A program made the translations under genes and the position numbers. DNA of 64,000 nt, taken from the NCBI GenBank assembly GCA_047608075.1, contig JBLKRX010000011.1, positions 84,806-148,805 on the forward strand. The letters run 5' to 3'. Below are positions 45,419 through 54,114 of the stretch, in pieces. Each line of letters opens with the position of its first letter. Within the stretch, counting starts at the first letter, position 1. The DNA is from Ferdinandcohnia humi_A. GTDB taxonomy: Bacteria; Bacillota; Bacilli; Bacillales; Bacillaceae_L. The notes beneath the pieces are model-generated. The model was given only the letters and a program-made list of their open reading frames with translations, did no database searches and was not told where the DNA came from.

Positions 45419-46804
45419 ATGAGGAAAGTGTCGAAACCAATAGTAGCAGTTTTTATACTACTTGTTGCATTATTTACAAACGTACAAACATCAAATGCCG
45501 CATCCAATAGTCAATCTGCTATTAAGCTTGTGGAAGACGCGGAACGGTATGCTACCTCTTTGAAATGGGAAATCTCCTTAGAATATCGTAAAAAGGTATA
45601 CCCTAAGGATCCTATTTCATATCCAAAGATGGACATATACAACTCTGTTAAAAAGGCGCAAGACAAAGCGCAACATGCGATTCAATCTCTACCAAAAACT
45701 CAAAAAGAGCAGCTTCAAAAAAGATTACAGTCAAATGTCACTGTCCAATTAACTCGTGCTCAAGCCTATATCGATGCGATTACATCTGGAAAGAAGATTA
45801 TCCAAAAAGAGCAGACATTATCGAGCTGGTATTCTGTGAACCCAGCAAGCAACCAAGCAGAAAAAGCATTCCATGACCTTTCTACTGAGATTCGAAAGCA
45901 GGCACTCCTTCTTTACCGTGTCTATGGGCAATCGACGAGGGATGCAATCCTCGACAAATACAAAGTACCTGGAGAAACAACGAGAGAAAAGACAAAGTAT
46001 GCTATCACTGCAAAAATGGAGATAGATAATTTAGTAGATTTATTATTAGAAGAAGCTGACCAAGTGGAAATTACAAATAAACTAGCTTCAATTGAATCAT
46101 TACTAGATTCAATAGAAAGTCCTAAGGTATATTCCGTGCTTGAACAAAAATATGAACGTGTCCTTACAACAAATGCAAGCACAGTACGGTTAAAAGAAAT
46201 CATTACACACGAAAAAAGTGTCGTGATGATTTTAAGCTATGACTCTAGTAATAAGCTGATTTCTCAAGGTAGCGGATTTGTAGTAGGTCCAAGCACTATA
46301 ATGACAAATGCGCATGTAGTTGAAGGAGGAACTCGTTTCGAGGCGATTACAAATTTCGGGCAAACCATCCAAATCCAAGGTGTGGTGAAATACGATAAAG
46401 CCTTAGATGCAGCACTACTGAAAACAACAAAGCCTCATTCAATGGAGTCCCTCACATTAGGAACAATTAGTAATGTAGAAAAAGGAGATTCCATCGTCAC
46501 AATTGGTAGTCCGGAAGGGTTGCTAAATACGGTGTCAACGGGGATTGTAAGTGGCTTACGAGATGACGAAAACGAAGGAACAACAAGGCGCGTAATCCAA
46601 ATTACAGCTCCCATCACATTTGGAAGCTCAGGAGGCCCCCTCCTTTCCATAAACGGCGACGTACTCGGAATCAATACATTTGGATATGAAACAGGAAATC
46701 TAAACTTCGCAGTCGCCATCGACCACGTAAAGCCCTGGATTACCGAAACAAACAACAAAGCACATGCAGCTATAACCGTACTACCGGTTAGTGCATTAAA
46801 ATAA
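45419..46804 (+). CDS. SbsC-like domain fused to trypsin-like serine protease
   Basis: A 461-residue secreted protease. Signal peptide 1-27, SbsC-like domain (about 30-220; SLKWEISLEY, AYIDAITSGKKI, LSTEIRKQALLLYRVYGQST), then an HtrA/S1C chymotrypsin fold (about 265-455). The triad is complete: His in MTNAHVVEGG, Asp in YDKALDAALLKT, Ser in ITFGSSGGPLLSING. There is no PDZ domain and no membrane anchor, unlike HtrA; wall anchoring by the N-domain would replace it. It could process or degrade surface-layer proteins. ATG 45419 follows AGAGGAAG. Confidence 0.87.
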   Translation: MRKVSKPIVAVFILLVALFTNVQTSNAASNSQSAIKLVEDAERYATSLKWEISLEYRKKVYPKDPISYPKMDIYNSVKKAQDKAQHAIQSLPKTQKEQLQKRLQSNVTVQLTRAQAYIDAITSGKKIIQKEQTLSSWYSVNPASNQAEKAFHDLSTEIRKQALLLYRVYGQSTRDAILDKYKVPGETTREKTKYAITAKMEIDNLVDLLLEEADQVEITNKLASIESLLDSIESPKVYSVLEQKYERVLTTNASTVRLKEIITHEKSVVMILSYDSSNKLISQGSGFVVGPSTIMTNAHVVEGGTRFEAITNFGQTIQIQGVVKYDKALDAALLKTTKPHSMESLTLGTISNVEKGDSIVTIGSPEGLLNTVSTGIVSGLRDDENEGTTRRVIQITAPITFGSSGGPLLSINGDVLGINTFGYETGNLNFAVAIDHVKPWITETNNKAHAAITVLPVSALK

Positions 46805-46811
46805 AAAAGAA

Positions 46812-46876
46812 ACCACAGGGACGGTTCTTCTGGATCACTTTTAGTAAAAAAGTGCCATGAGAACCGTCCCTGTGGT
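46812..46876. terminator. Large palindrome of the CCACAGGGACGGTTCT family, probable terminator
   Basis: Perfect 17-bp inverted arms (ACCACAGGGACGGTTCT, 46812-46828 and 46860-46876) enclose a second hairpin CACTTTT/AAAAGTG. It lies between convergent genes, 8 bp after the protease stop. The arm sequence also occurs singly at 49269-49287 and twice near 62.8 kb, so it is also a dispersed repeat. Confidence 0.8.
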
Positions 46877-46895
46877 CGTTCTAGCAAAAAATAGT

Positions 46896-46914
46896 GGGAC
46901 AAGGAAGCTGTCCC
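46896..46914 (-). repeat. REP-like palindrome, single copy
   Basis: GGGACAAGGAAGCTGTCCC, one mismatch from the copies near the RAYT gene, followed by an extra TGTCCCAC. Confidence 0.8.
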
Positions 46915-46938
46915 TACTGTCCCACCCAATGATTCCAA

Positions 46939-48045
46939 CTATTCCAGTGGTTCGGAATACACTTCATAGCCAGAGACAAGCTTCCATTCGCCATTTACTT
47001 TTTGAAGCGTATAAACCTTTTCGCTATAGATATCCTCATATGGTATTCTATTTTCGTTGATTTCTGTCTCAATATGGCTTACCAATGCTTCATCCTCACC
47101 ATATAGGAGCATTAATTCAATCCCTATTGTATCGAAGCGCACATCATACGTTTCAAAAAATTCTCTAATGATTTCCTTTTCTTCATCTAAATCAGGAGTA
47201 TCCGGGTGGAGAATATTCATATACCCTTCAATATCCTCTCGATTGTATACGTCATTCATATGATCGACGAAATCAAAAATTTCTTGTTCTGTAGCAACAA
47301 ACACAGGGTCTTTGCGGACTGTCTCAGCGTACATGTCATATAAGCTATAATAAATATCATCATCCTCAACATATTCAAACAACATCGTGATGACTTCATC
47401 AGCCTTTGTATTTATTGCTTCCTGCCCAGCTGAAGTTTCTATTAATCTATCTAGTTCATCAATTAACATCTTTGTCGTAATAGGATAGATTGCTTCCTGT
47501 AATTCCTTTTCACCAGGAGCTTTATATTTTTCTAGAATCGCGTCGCGTGTAGACTTCCCATATACGCGATAAAGTAGTATCGCTTGTTTTCTAATTTCTG
47601 CGGATAGGTTATGATATGCCTGTTCTGTCACATCACTTGTTGGCTCGCTTGCATAGAGTTCGTGAAAGTGAGCAGCCTTGTCCACAATCTTCTTACCTGA
47701 AGTAATAGCATCAATGTAACCCATTGCTCGGGTGTAATGAAGCTCTACATTCTTTTTTAATCTACTTTCGAGTTCAGTCTTCTGAGACCCACTTAAGGTA
47801 GCAACCGCCTTTTTTGCCTTTACATAGTTATCTTTTGTTAAGTTAAACACTTTCATGTCTGGGTATTTAACTTCGTTTGTGAATTCAACTGAGATTTGCC
47901 ATTTAAGTGCACCTGCGTGCTGCTCAGCTGTTTTCACCATTTTTTCTGCCTCTTGGAATGTAGCCGCCTCCGCCTTTAAAGAAGGTGTAAAAATAAGTCC
48001 ACTTGCAATACCAAAGGCTACTGCTGATGCGATAAATTTCTTCAT
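46939..48045 (-). CDS. SbsC-like domain fused to NTF2-like domain
   Basis: A 368-residue secreted protein. Signal peptide 1-27, SbsC-like helical domain (about 30-225; ALKWQISVEF, GYIDAITSGKKI, LSAEIRKQAILLYRVYGKST), then a C-terminal domain (about 250-366) with helix-helix-sheet order and a final YTLQKVNGEWKLVSG strand typical of SnoaL/NTF2-like folds. No catalytic residues are evident, so a ligand-binding role is likely. It converges with the protease gene. ATG 48045 follows AAGGGAGAG; a perfect inverted repeat lies 26 bp upstream. Confidence 0.82.
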   Translation of the reverse strand: MKKFIASAVAFGIASGLIFTPSLKAEAATFQEAEKMVKTAEQHAGALKWQISVEFTNEVKYPDMKVFNLTKDNYVKAKKAVATLSGSQKTELESRLKKNVELHYTRAMGYIDAITSGKKIVDKAAHFHELYASEPTSDVTEQAYHNLSAEIRKQAILLYRVYGKSTRDAILEKYKAPGEKELQEAIYPITTKMLIDELDRLIETSAGQEAINTKADEVITMLFEYVEDDDIYYSLYDMYAETVRKDPVFVATEQEIFDFVDHMNDVYNREDIEGYMNILHPDTPDLDEEKEIIREFFETYDVRFDTIGIELMLLYGEDEALVSHIETEINENRIPYEDIYSEKVYTLQKVNGEWKLVSGYEVYSEPLE

Positions 48046-48070
48046 ACTTGCTCTCCCTTTTCCTTAGATA

Positions 48071-48095
48071 TGTATTACATCTAAATAGTAATACA
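48071..48095. promoter_or_regulatory. Perfect inverted repeat upstream of the NTF2-like gene
   Basis: TGTATTAC and GTAATACA, 9 bases apart. The size and position (26-50 bp before the start codon) fit an operator for a dimeric regulator, though a small mRNA hairpin is possible. No good -10/-35 pair is evident next to it. Confidence 0.45.
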
Positions 48096-48329
48096 TTCCA
48101 TACTAGAAAAATACTGGAGGTTATTGGGAATAATATTTTAGAAATACCTTGCAGCCTTTTCAAATTAGTCAAAAAAAAACTTATACTTAGTTTATGTATT
48201 TGAGTCTGCTAGATTGACTCAGGAAAGTTTAGTCCTCAGCTTTGAAATAATTCAGTTGACTTACTCCGGTCCTTAAGGCGGGCGTTCCTTAGACTTCTTA
48301 CTTTACGTTTCAACTTCTATTTGTAAACA

Positions 48330-48898
48330 CTAGAATGGTAGATCATCATCTTCAATATCATTTTTATAACGTTGATTTAGATGTAAAAGTATATCATCAA
48401 AGTATTCGTCTTTTACAACAATCCACTCTTCCTTTTACGTGTATCCTCAGTAACTCGTGATAATATACTTTTAGATTTATATTTTATTGTCTCATCTCCC
48501 GGTCTTCCCATTTCATCCATTTCCTTATGTGTAATACCATAAGGAACTCCACCTGAAGTATGGCCTGCTATAAAAGCAAACATTTCATCTGAATCATCCT
48601 CTAAGATTACATTTTTCCGATGATTTTTCTTTTCCTTTATTCGCTTTTTTTGATCTTTTCTTTGCTTTATAGCTTGCATTACTTGTTCTTTCTCCTTATC
48701 ACTAAAAACAAGTCCCAATAGTTCTAATTCTTTTAAGGCAACTAGTAAATCCACTCCGTACCACTTTGTATAGCCTTTAACGATATATTTTCCAGTATAC
48801 GACGTGATCCAATCTTTTGCATTTTCAAGCCTCGCTTTTTGATTCAACCGCTTGCGACGTGGCCCAAGACGCTTTTTCTTTTTCTTTTTCTTTGCCAA
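48330..48898 (-). pseudogene. Lysine-rich conserved protein of unknown function, frameshifted near its C-terminus
   Basis: The frame from TTG 48898 (after GGAGAG) gives 161 residues: a poly-Lys start (MAKKKKKKKRLGPRRKR), an ordered middle (YIVKGYTKWYGVDLLVALKE), a basic coiled coil, and a region with GVPYGITHKEMDE. It stops at 48413 just after an AAAA run. In another minus-strand frame, directly after that run, the sequence EEWIVVKDEYFDDILLHLNQ continues and ends in a natural acidic DDDLPF tail at 48330. The continuation looks like the true C-terminus, so one base has been gained or lost. The family occurs as an uncharacterised protein in Bacillus. Confidence 0.6.
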
Positions 48899-49352
48899 TA
48901 GAATCTGCTCTCCTTACATTCTTACCTATTTTATAACTATCATTGATGTAGTTTCATAAACCTCAATCTATTACTTAATGTCTATTTTTATTGTATATTT
49001 GAACTTAAATTATCTCATAAATTACACTCAATATGTGTACTCTATGTTGACTGCTATAGAAGAGTTGAAGGGGAAAAGAAGTAATGGAAGAAACGATGAA
49101 GCAAATCTATAATTAGTTAATTATATGAGGTCCACATGACTGGTATGAAATCCGATAGTAATCGGTATCCAATCCGACTAAAAAAGCCACCTCGTATGAA
49201 GTAGCTCAAAAAGAATGAAGTGAACATGGGGCTGTTTTTCCCAATTTACGTTAAATAAATTTGTACCAAGAGAACCGTCCCTATGGTCTCTGGTCTCAAG
49301 ATATTCACTCAAATAAAAAATGGGACAGTGAACCTGTCCCTCTGTCCCACCT
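48899..49352. repeat. Noncoding gap with two dispersed repeats
   Basis: It contains one AGAACCGTCCCTATGGTC arm (49269-49287) and one REP-like palindrome GGGACAGTGAACCTGTCCC (49322-49340). No gene, RNA or promoter is evident in the remainder. Confidence 0.7.
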
Positions 49353-49769
49353 CTATGAAAAATCGGGCCAATTTGTTTGGAAACGATCGCCCTTGATTTG
49401 GGCAAGTGTACGATATTTGAATGGCATGACCTCTGAAGAGTCTTTGCCGAAAAATTCTTGAGCTAATTGAAGCGGAATTAGATCGAAATGGTCATTACTT
49501 TCTGCTAAAAAGAAACAGTCAATAATTTTCCCACTCTTCTTTATATCAAGTAAAAGGAACGCTGGGTAATAGGTACCGTCTTTTGCTTCTAATACAGCTT
49601 TAGCAGTTACCTTCCCATTTGCTTCTTTCTCTATATCTTCATTGCTTGTCTTCTCAAGAGCCTTTAAAGCCCATCCTTGTTTTTTATAATCTCCGATAAT
49701 TTTCGGCGGGTTGTCTTTTAGGGTTTTCTCAACCTCTAGATAGATTCGATCTTTCTTTTTATTCGACAT
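49353..49769 (-). CDS. Conserved hypothetical protein
   Basis: A 138-residue, probably cytoplasmic protein without signal peptide. It starts MSNKKKDRIYLEVEKTLKDN and has a beta-rich middle (AKAVLEAKDGTYYPAFLLLD) and a C-terminal segment LIPLQLAQEFFGKDSSEVMPFKYR. I do not recognise the family. ATG 49769 follows GGGGGAG, which supports expression. A small hairpin CTCGGC/GCCGAG lies at about 49808-49823 upstream. Confidence 0.7.
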   Translation of the reverse strand: MSNKKKDRIYLEVEKTLKDNPPKIIGDYKKQGWALKALEKTSNEDIEKEANGKVTAKAVLEAKDGTYYPAFLLLDIKKSGKIIDCFFLAESNDHFDLIPLQLAQEFFGKDSSEVMPFKYRTLAQIKGDRFQTNWPDFS

Positions 49770-50008
49770 CTAACTCCCCCTAAATCTAATAGTAGTAAAA
49801 GAAAACTCGGCGATTGCCGAGCCTAAGGCGACAGCAGAGCCGTTCTTGTATGTAGTAGAAAGTATAATACTTCCTCACAAATCAACAAATTGAAACATTT
49901 ACCATTTCAAATCAGTCACACATTCATAAGGATAACATATGTTCTAGAACAGTGCAAATTTGATGTCGAATTTTGATGAATAAGTCCTATTTAGTACCGA
50001 AACACAGG

Positions 50009-50038
50009 AAAAAGAGAGCACATTCATGCTCCCCTTTT
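50009..50038 (-). terminator. Terminator of the phosphodiester glycosidase gene
   Basis: Minus strand: GGGAGCA/TGCTCTC stem with a 6-base loop followed by TTTTT, just past the stop codon. Confidence 0.85.
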
Positions 50039-50042
50039 TGTA

Positions 50043-52520
50043 TTAGTATACAGCCTGAATATCATCAATATAAATGGTTCCACTGTTTTTGTTGCTGTCC
50101 TCTGTTTCCATGTAGCGAATTGGTATATCAATTACAAGTGGAAGTGTCACACCTGCAGGAATCGCAGCCTCAACATATTTCCAACCTGTCCAATCAAGAT
50201 TTTTCGTGAAATCTAATTGGATTTCCTTGTTTTGGCCATCCTTGAGCTGCATGCGCAACCAATGTCCTTTTCCATCTCCATATACCCACATACCAATCTT
50301 TTTCGGTTGTCCAACGATTTTAATCGGAGTGTTAACTGCTGCATAAGCACCAGACGTACCAGTTGTTCCTGTAAAGTCATAGTTTAGCTTTAAAGAATGA
50401 CTTCCCGTTTTTACAAATGCCTTATCAGTTGTATCTGCAATCACAGTTGAAACATCACGAACTCCTGTAGCATCCCAGTTACCAAATCCATTTTCAAAGC
50501 CTTCTAGCACAAGTGAAGTAGGATCACCAATGATAACTGTCGCAGTACCTTCTACTCCACCTGCTGTCACCTTAATAGTTCCAGCTCCAGTCTTAGCGCC
50601 TGCTTTGAACACACCATTTTTATCAACCGTTCCAAAATCCTTTGTTACAACTTCCCATTTGAATACAGTTGGGTCAGTTACAACAGTCTTACCACCATAG
50701 ATTCCTTGTGGATTCAACTGAATGGTTCCATTTGGTATTACAATAACTTCAGCTTGCTCCATCTTAATACGGTCAAGTTTGTTTACAACTGTCACCTTCG
50801 CAGCTCCGTACACAGACCCACTTTTCGCGGTTAACACGGACGTTCCAACTTGGGTTGTCACCTTATATGTGTTATTTTGATTCACAGTAAAAATAGGTGA
50901 TGTATAGGTTACAGGATTTGTTACTGCAACAGGGTTGTACGCATAATCGACACCCTTAGCAGAAACCCCTAAACCATGGTACGTCGCACCAGCAAATACA
51001 GTAATATCGCTTGGTGATAAAATTAGACGATCCAGTGGACCTGTTAACCACTTACTAATAAAGAAGAGTGAATTCGCAACAGAACGCTCTCTACCATCGG
51101 ATGGTTGGTTGATGACAGATACGTTCTCATCACCCGGCTGTCTAGTCACCATAGTAGACGAGCCACCGCCGTCAAACGTAATTGCATCAACAGCGCCTAG
51201 ATCCTTCATAAGGCTAGCTATCTCGGAAAGAGTCATTCCAACACTATAATTCGATTGTCGACCATCAATGACCACCGTAAATACAGTTCCATCTGCCTTA
51301 ATTCCGATGGCAGTACGCGGATGAGCTCCAGCGATATCCCATTTCACAACAGAGCCATTGTTCACAAGGCGGTATCTGCCACCAAGTGCCTCAACAACAT
51401 CATGCCATTTTGCATCCGTAAAAGCAGATGTAATCTCAATTTGGTCACCTGGTTTGATTGTTTGTAAAAACTCACTAGCCATGTGGTGTCCAGAAAGAAC
51501 CAGTGTCCCAGTTGCAAGAGGAGCATCTCCTACGCCTTTCACAACATCCTGAACAATAGCAGTTAGCGTACCATTTCCACTTACTTTGCCATTTAGGTTT
51601 GTTAAAATAACCTCTGTTCCTAATGCATTTGTTCTTGTTGTCTTCGCAAAATGAGGTGTATAAAGCACCAGATGATTCGCAGAACGCGTACGATTAATCG
51701 AATCAATTGTATATGTACTTGCACCATTTACCTTTACTGAAAGTGATAATGTTGGACTACCAATCACAGCTTGTCCATTTGCTTTTACACCAAAAACGGC
51801 TAAATCACTTAATGGTGTACGGCTTGTAGCAATGATTTCTCCATTCTGGACCATTAAGTCCATTGGAGAGCCATCCTTATCAAAATAGTCCCCGTTCACG
51901 CCACCGACTACACGATTACCTTCAGCACTGTTGTTCTTCGCTTGACTTGAAACAGTTTCTAATCCAAACATGGTATCGTTTGATAAAACTGTTTGAATCT
52001 CCATGTTCTCAGTACCAGGAGCAAAATCAAGCATGTAGATCTGTTGCTTTCCACGATTGCTATCTACTTCGATTTCTGTTTCAGTTACTCCAGGAGCTAC
52101 CTTTTTTGTTTCTTGAGAGGTAACCTTCCCTACTGAAAGATTCGTTTTTACTTTATTAGTTATTGGATAAAAAGCATCTAGCTCGGCAAGCTTACGCTTT
52201 GATGGAGTTTTGTACTCCACATAGCCTGCCATCTTCGTAATATAATAGCCTCCACCTAATCCATATTGTCCACCAAACTTATTGTCATATCGATACACAC
52301 GATATTGTTCATTTGGCTTTAGTACTCGTTCAAATACGAGTTTATCGCCAACACGTTTCCATAGATTAATTGGTTTGATTACCTTGATCTTCCCAATTTG
52401 TCCTTTAACCATTAATAGATTGTCCCAATAAACACCATTCATGGCGGCACCGGACGTAGCAGGCTGCATCCCCATTAGAAGCCCTACCAGTAGCACACCA
52501 GCTATCAGTCGCTTAAACAT
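50043..52520 (-). CDS. Secreted phosphodiester glycosidase (NAGPA/DUF2233 family) with Ig-like and carbohydrate-binding C-terminus
   Basis: An 825-residue secreted enzyme. Signal peptide 1-26; a GQIG/INLWKR domain (about 40-110) nearly identical to that of the NlpC/P60 protein. The NAGPA domain (about 150-490) has GGVNGDYFDKDGSPMDLMVQNGE, AHPRTAIGIKADGTVFTVVID and AITFDGGGSSTMV. Two Ig-like modules (about 500-660) and a beta-sandwich C-terminus (about 670-825) resembling carbohydrate-binding modules follow. NAGPA-type enzymes split sugar-phosphodiesters; B. subtilis YngK-type relatives act on wall polymers. It could trim phosphodiester-linked wall glycans (inference). ATG 52520 follows GGGAGAGG. 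Confidence 0.87.
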   Translation of the reverse strand: MFKRLIAGVLLVGLLMGMQPATSGAAMNGVYWDNLLMVKGQIGKIKVIKPINLWKRVGDKLVFERVLKPNEQYRVYRYDNKFGGQYGLGGGYYITKMAGYVEYKTPSKRKLAELDAFYPITNKVKTNLSVGKVTSQETKKVAPGVTETEIEVDSNRGKQQIYMLDFAPGTENMEIQTVLSNDTMFGLETVSSQAKNNSAEGNRVVGGVNGDYFDKDGSPMDLMVQNGEIIATSRTPLSDLAVFGVKANGQAVIGSPTLSLSVKVNGASTYTIDSINRTRSANHLVLYTPHFAKTTRTNALGTEVILTNLNGKVSGNGTLTAIVQDVVKGVGDAPLATGTLVLSGHHMASEFLQTIKPGDQIEITSAFTDAKWHDVVEALGGRYRLVNNGSVVKWDIAGAHPRTAIGIKADGTVFTVVIDGRQSNYSVGMTLSEIASLMKDLGAVDAITFDGGGSSTMVTRQPGDENVSVINQPSDGRERSVANSLFFISKWLTGPLDRLILSPSDITVFAGATYHGLGVSAKGVDYAYNPVAVTNPVTYTSPIFTVNQNNTYKVTTQVGTSVLTAKSGSVYGAAKVTVVNKLDRIKMEQAEVIVIPNGTIQLNPQGIYGGKTVVTDPTVFKWEVVTKDFGTVDKNGVFKAGAKTGAGTIKVTAGGVEGTATVIIGDPTSLVLEGFENGFGNWDATGVRDVSTVIADTTDKAFVKTGSHSLKLNYDFTGTTGTSGAYAAVNTPIKIVGQPKKIGMWVYGDGKGHWLRMQLKDGQNKEIQLDFTKNLDWTGWKYVEAAIPAGVTLPLVIDIPIRYMETEDSNKNSGTIYIDDIQAVY

Positions 52521-52809
52521 CTAACCTCTCCCAACATCTTACTTTCTATTTTTCTAGTACTCTTCTATTATAGTACAAAATTGGAAATTATTCTTGCTTT
52601 CTATCCATATTTCTACAAAATACAACTTATTTACCATTTTGTTGGGTAGAGATTCGACAGATTGCAGTGAAATATTTTATAAGAGAAAGGATTAATAAAA
52701 AGGAGCATTTTTTTGAGGTGCTTTCGTCACAATATAGATACTTCTGTTCCCCAACTTTTGTATCAATGCTTTAAAAAGCTATAACTTTCCATAATTTAAT
52801 AGTTTAAAA

Positions 52810-52950
52810 ACGTAAGCATATCCGATACAATAGTAGTGTACACAAAAACAGAAATCGCCACGATTTATGTGTTCTGTGTGCAAACCCTAACTACTTCCAG
52901 AGATGGAGGGGCAAAAAGCTGCCAGTGATGGTGGCTTTTTGTTTTTATTA
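52810..52950 (+). ncRNA. Candidate small structured RNA ending in a terminator
   Basis: A TACAAT -10-like box (52826-52831) precedes a region with nested helices: ACAGAA/TTCTGT enclosing AAATCG/CGATTT (about 52848-52876), then CTTCC/GGAGG (about 52894-52909), then a perfect 12-bp stem AAAAAGCTGCCA/TGGTGGCTTTTT (52914-52941, with G-T pairs) followed by TTTTT. The arrangement suggests a transcript of about 105 bases. No gene starts directly downstream in the same direction. A GCAAACC...GCAAAAAGC pattern distantly recalls class I cyclic-di-GMP riboswitches, but conserved positions are missing. Confidence 0.45.
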
Positions 52951-53089
52951 TTTAAACTCTAATTTTTAGAAAATAGCCATTGAAAAGTGTCTCAATACCA
53001 AAATCACTCACTCAAGATATATTAGACCGTAACATTTAGTTTAACTAAATTTGAAATACTTCTCTAAGATCATAACCTTATTCAATTCC

Positions 53090-53860
53090 CCTGATAAACC
53101 TAAGATAAACGTTTAAACCACTGTTCTCCTTCAGTCAATTCAGCTGAATTTAAGGCAAAACTTTTACTTTACACTTTCTCCGGTTATAATTATGCCAAAA
53201 AGTCTGAACCCTTCTTTTAACTCCATCTTGCGTCCAATAGATATAACTTACAAAGTGAAAGCGATCGGCTACAATAACCGTCTTTTCGAGGGCTTGTTGA
53301 ACAGCTGCTTTAAAGGATGGACTCATATCCATAATAACTATTTCAACATTTGCTCCGAAATTTCTTAAGTATTGTTTAATCGTCTTCTTTTCACGGTTAG
53401 GCAAAATATCTATTGGCTCTTTAGTTACGCCATCTGAGATATTAAGTTGATATTTCCATTCTTTTGTATCCCCTTTAAATTCAACAAAGGCAATTAACTT
53501 AAGCAATTCAGTTTATTCTTCCTGAATTGTTTAAGCAGCTACCTCATCAAATCGACGTACAACAGTGGAAGCAGATGTTCCATACACTTCAGCAGTTTCC
53601 TAAAATGTCTTTCCTTTTATGCTACGAATCTTAATTGCCTGATTTAGCTCAATAGATAAACGTTGATAACGTTCTACAAAAGGGTTGTTCTCGGCAAACT
53701 TCTTCCCACATTCACAAGCATATCTACGTTTCCTGTAGAAAATTAACGTTTGAGGCTCGAAGATTTTTAGGTGCTTTATTTTTGGGGTTCTATAATCATG
53801 TATACTTTTGGGTGATCTGACTGCATAGTGGGCATAAATGTTTTTTACGGGCATTTGTAC
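53090..53860 (-). pseudogene. ISL3-family transposase remnant
   Basis: Three pieces on the minus strand match an ISL3 transposase. The N-terminal zinc-ribbon/DNA-binding part (53600-53854) has IKHLKIFEPQTLIFYRKRRY and CECGKKFAENNPFVERYQR. A middle piece has ETAEVYGTSASTVVRRFDE in a broken frame. The DDE-domain part (53150-53506) has VEFKGDTKEW, IDILPNREKKTIKQYL, VIMDMSPSFK and VIVADRFHFV. In-frame stops lie between the pieces and the C-terminal half is missing; a further fragment (AELTEGEQWFKR) lies near 53110-53150 in another frame. The element is dead. It lies between the glycosidase and the S-layer gene. Confidence 0.85.
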
Positions 53861-54060
53861 ATGATAGTATATTTATCCTCAATAGCTTCAGACTTAGTAA
53901 CTATTACTTCTTCAAATCCAGGTAAATTTATAATAGAATTTATTATGCATATATCCACAATCTTTGCTTATTTCTAGTCAACTCATGTTTAAAAGATTGG
54001 ACGATATTGTGGTGATTTATTTTTCTGATTGTGTAAGAACCCCAACATTTTTAAAAGGAC

Positions 54061-54098
54061 AAAAAAAGAGAGTTCGAATTAATATCGAACTCTCTTTA
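54061..54098 (-). terminator. Terminator of the S-layer gene
   Basis: Perfect 11-bp stem AGAGAGTTCGA/TCGAACTCTCT with TTTTTT following on the minus strand, 17 bp past the stop codon. The 200 bp between it and the transposase remnant show nothing else. Confidence 0.95.
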
Positions 54099-54114
54099 CT
54101 ATTATCTAATTAAA

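Noticed and set aside
52855..52945. Class I cyclic-di-GMP riboswitch call
   Set aside because: The GCAAACC...GCAAAAAGC pattern lacks the GGACGCAAAGC core and tetraloop receptor seen in the genuine aptamer at 62.0 kb, and no gene follows; kept only as an unclassified RNA candidate.
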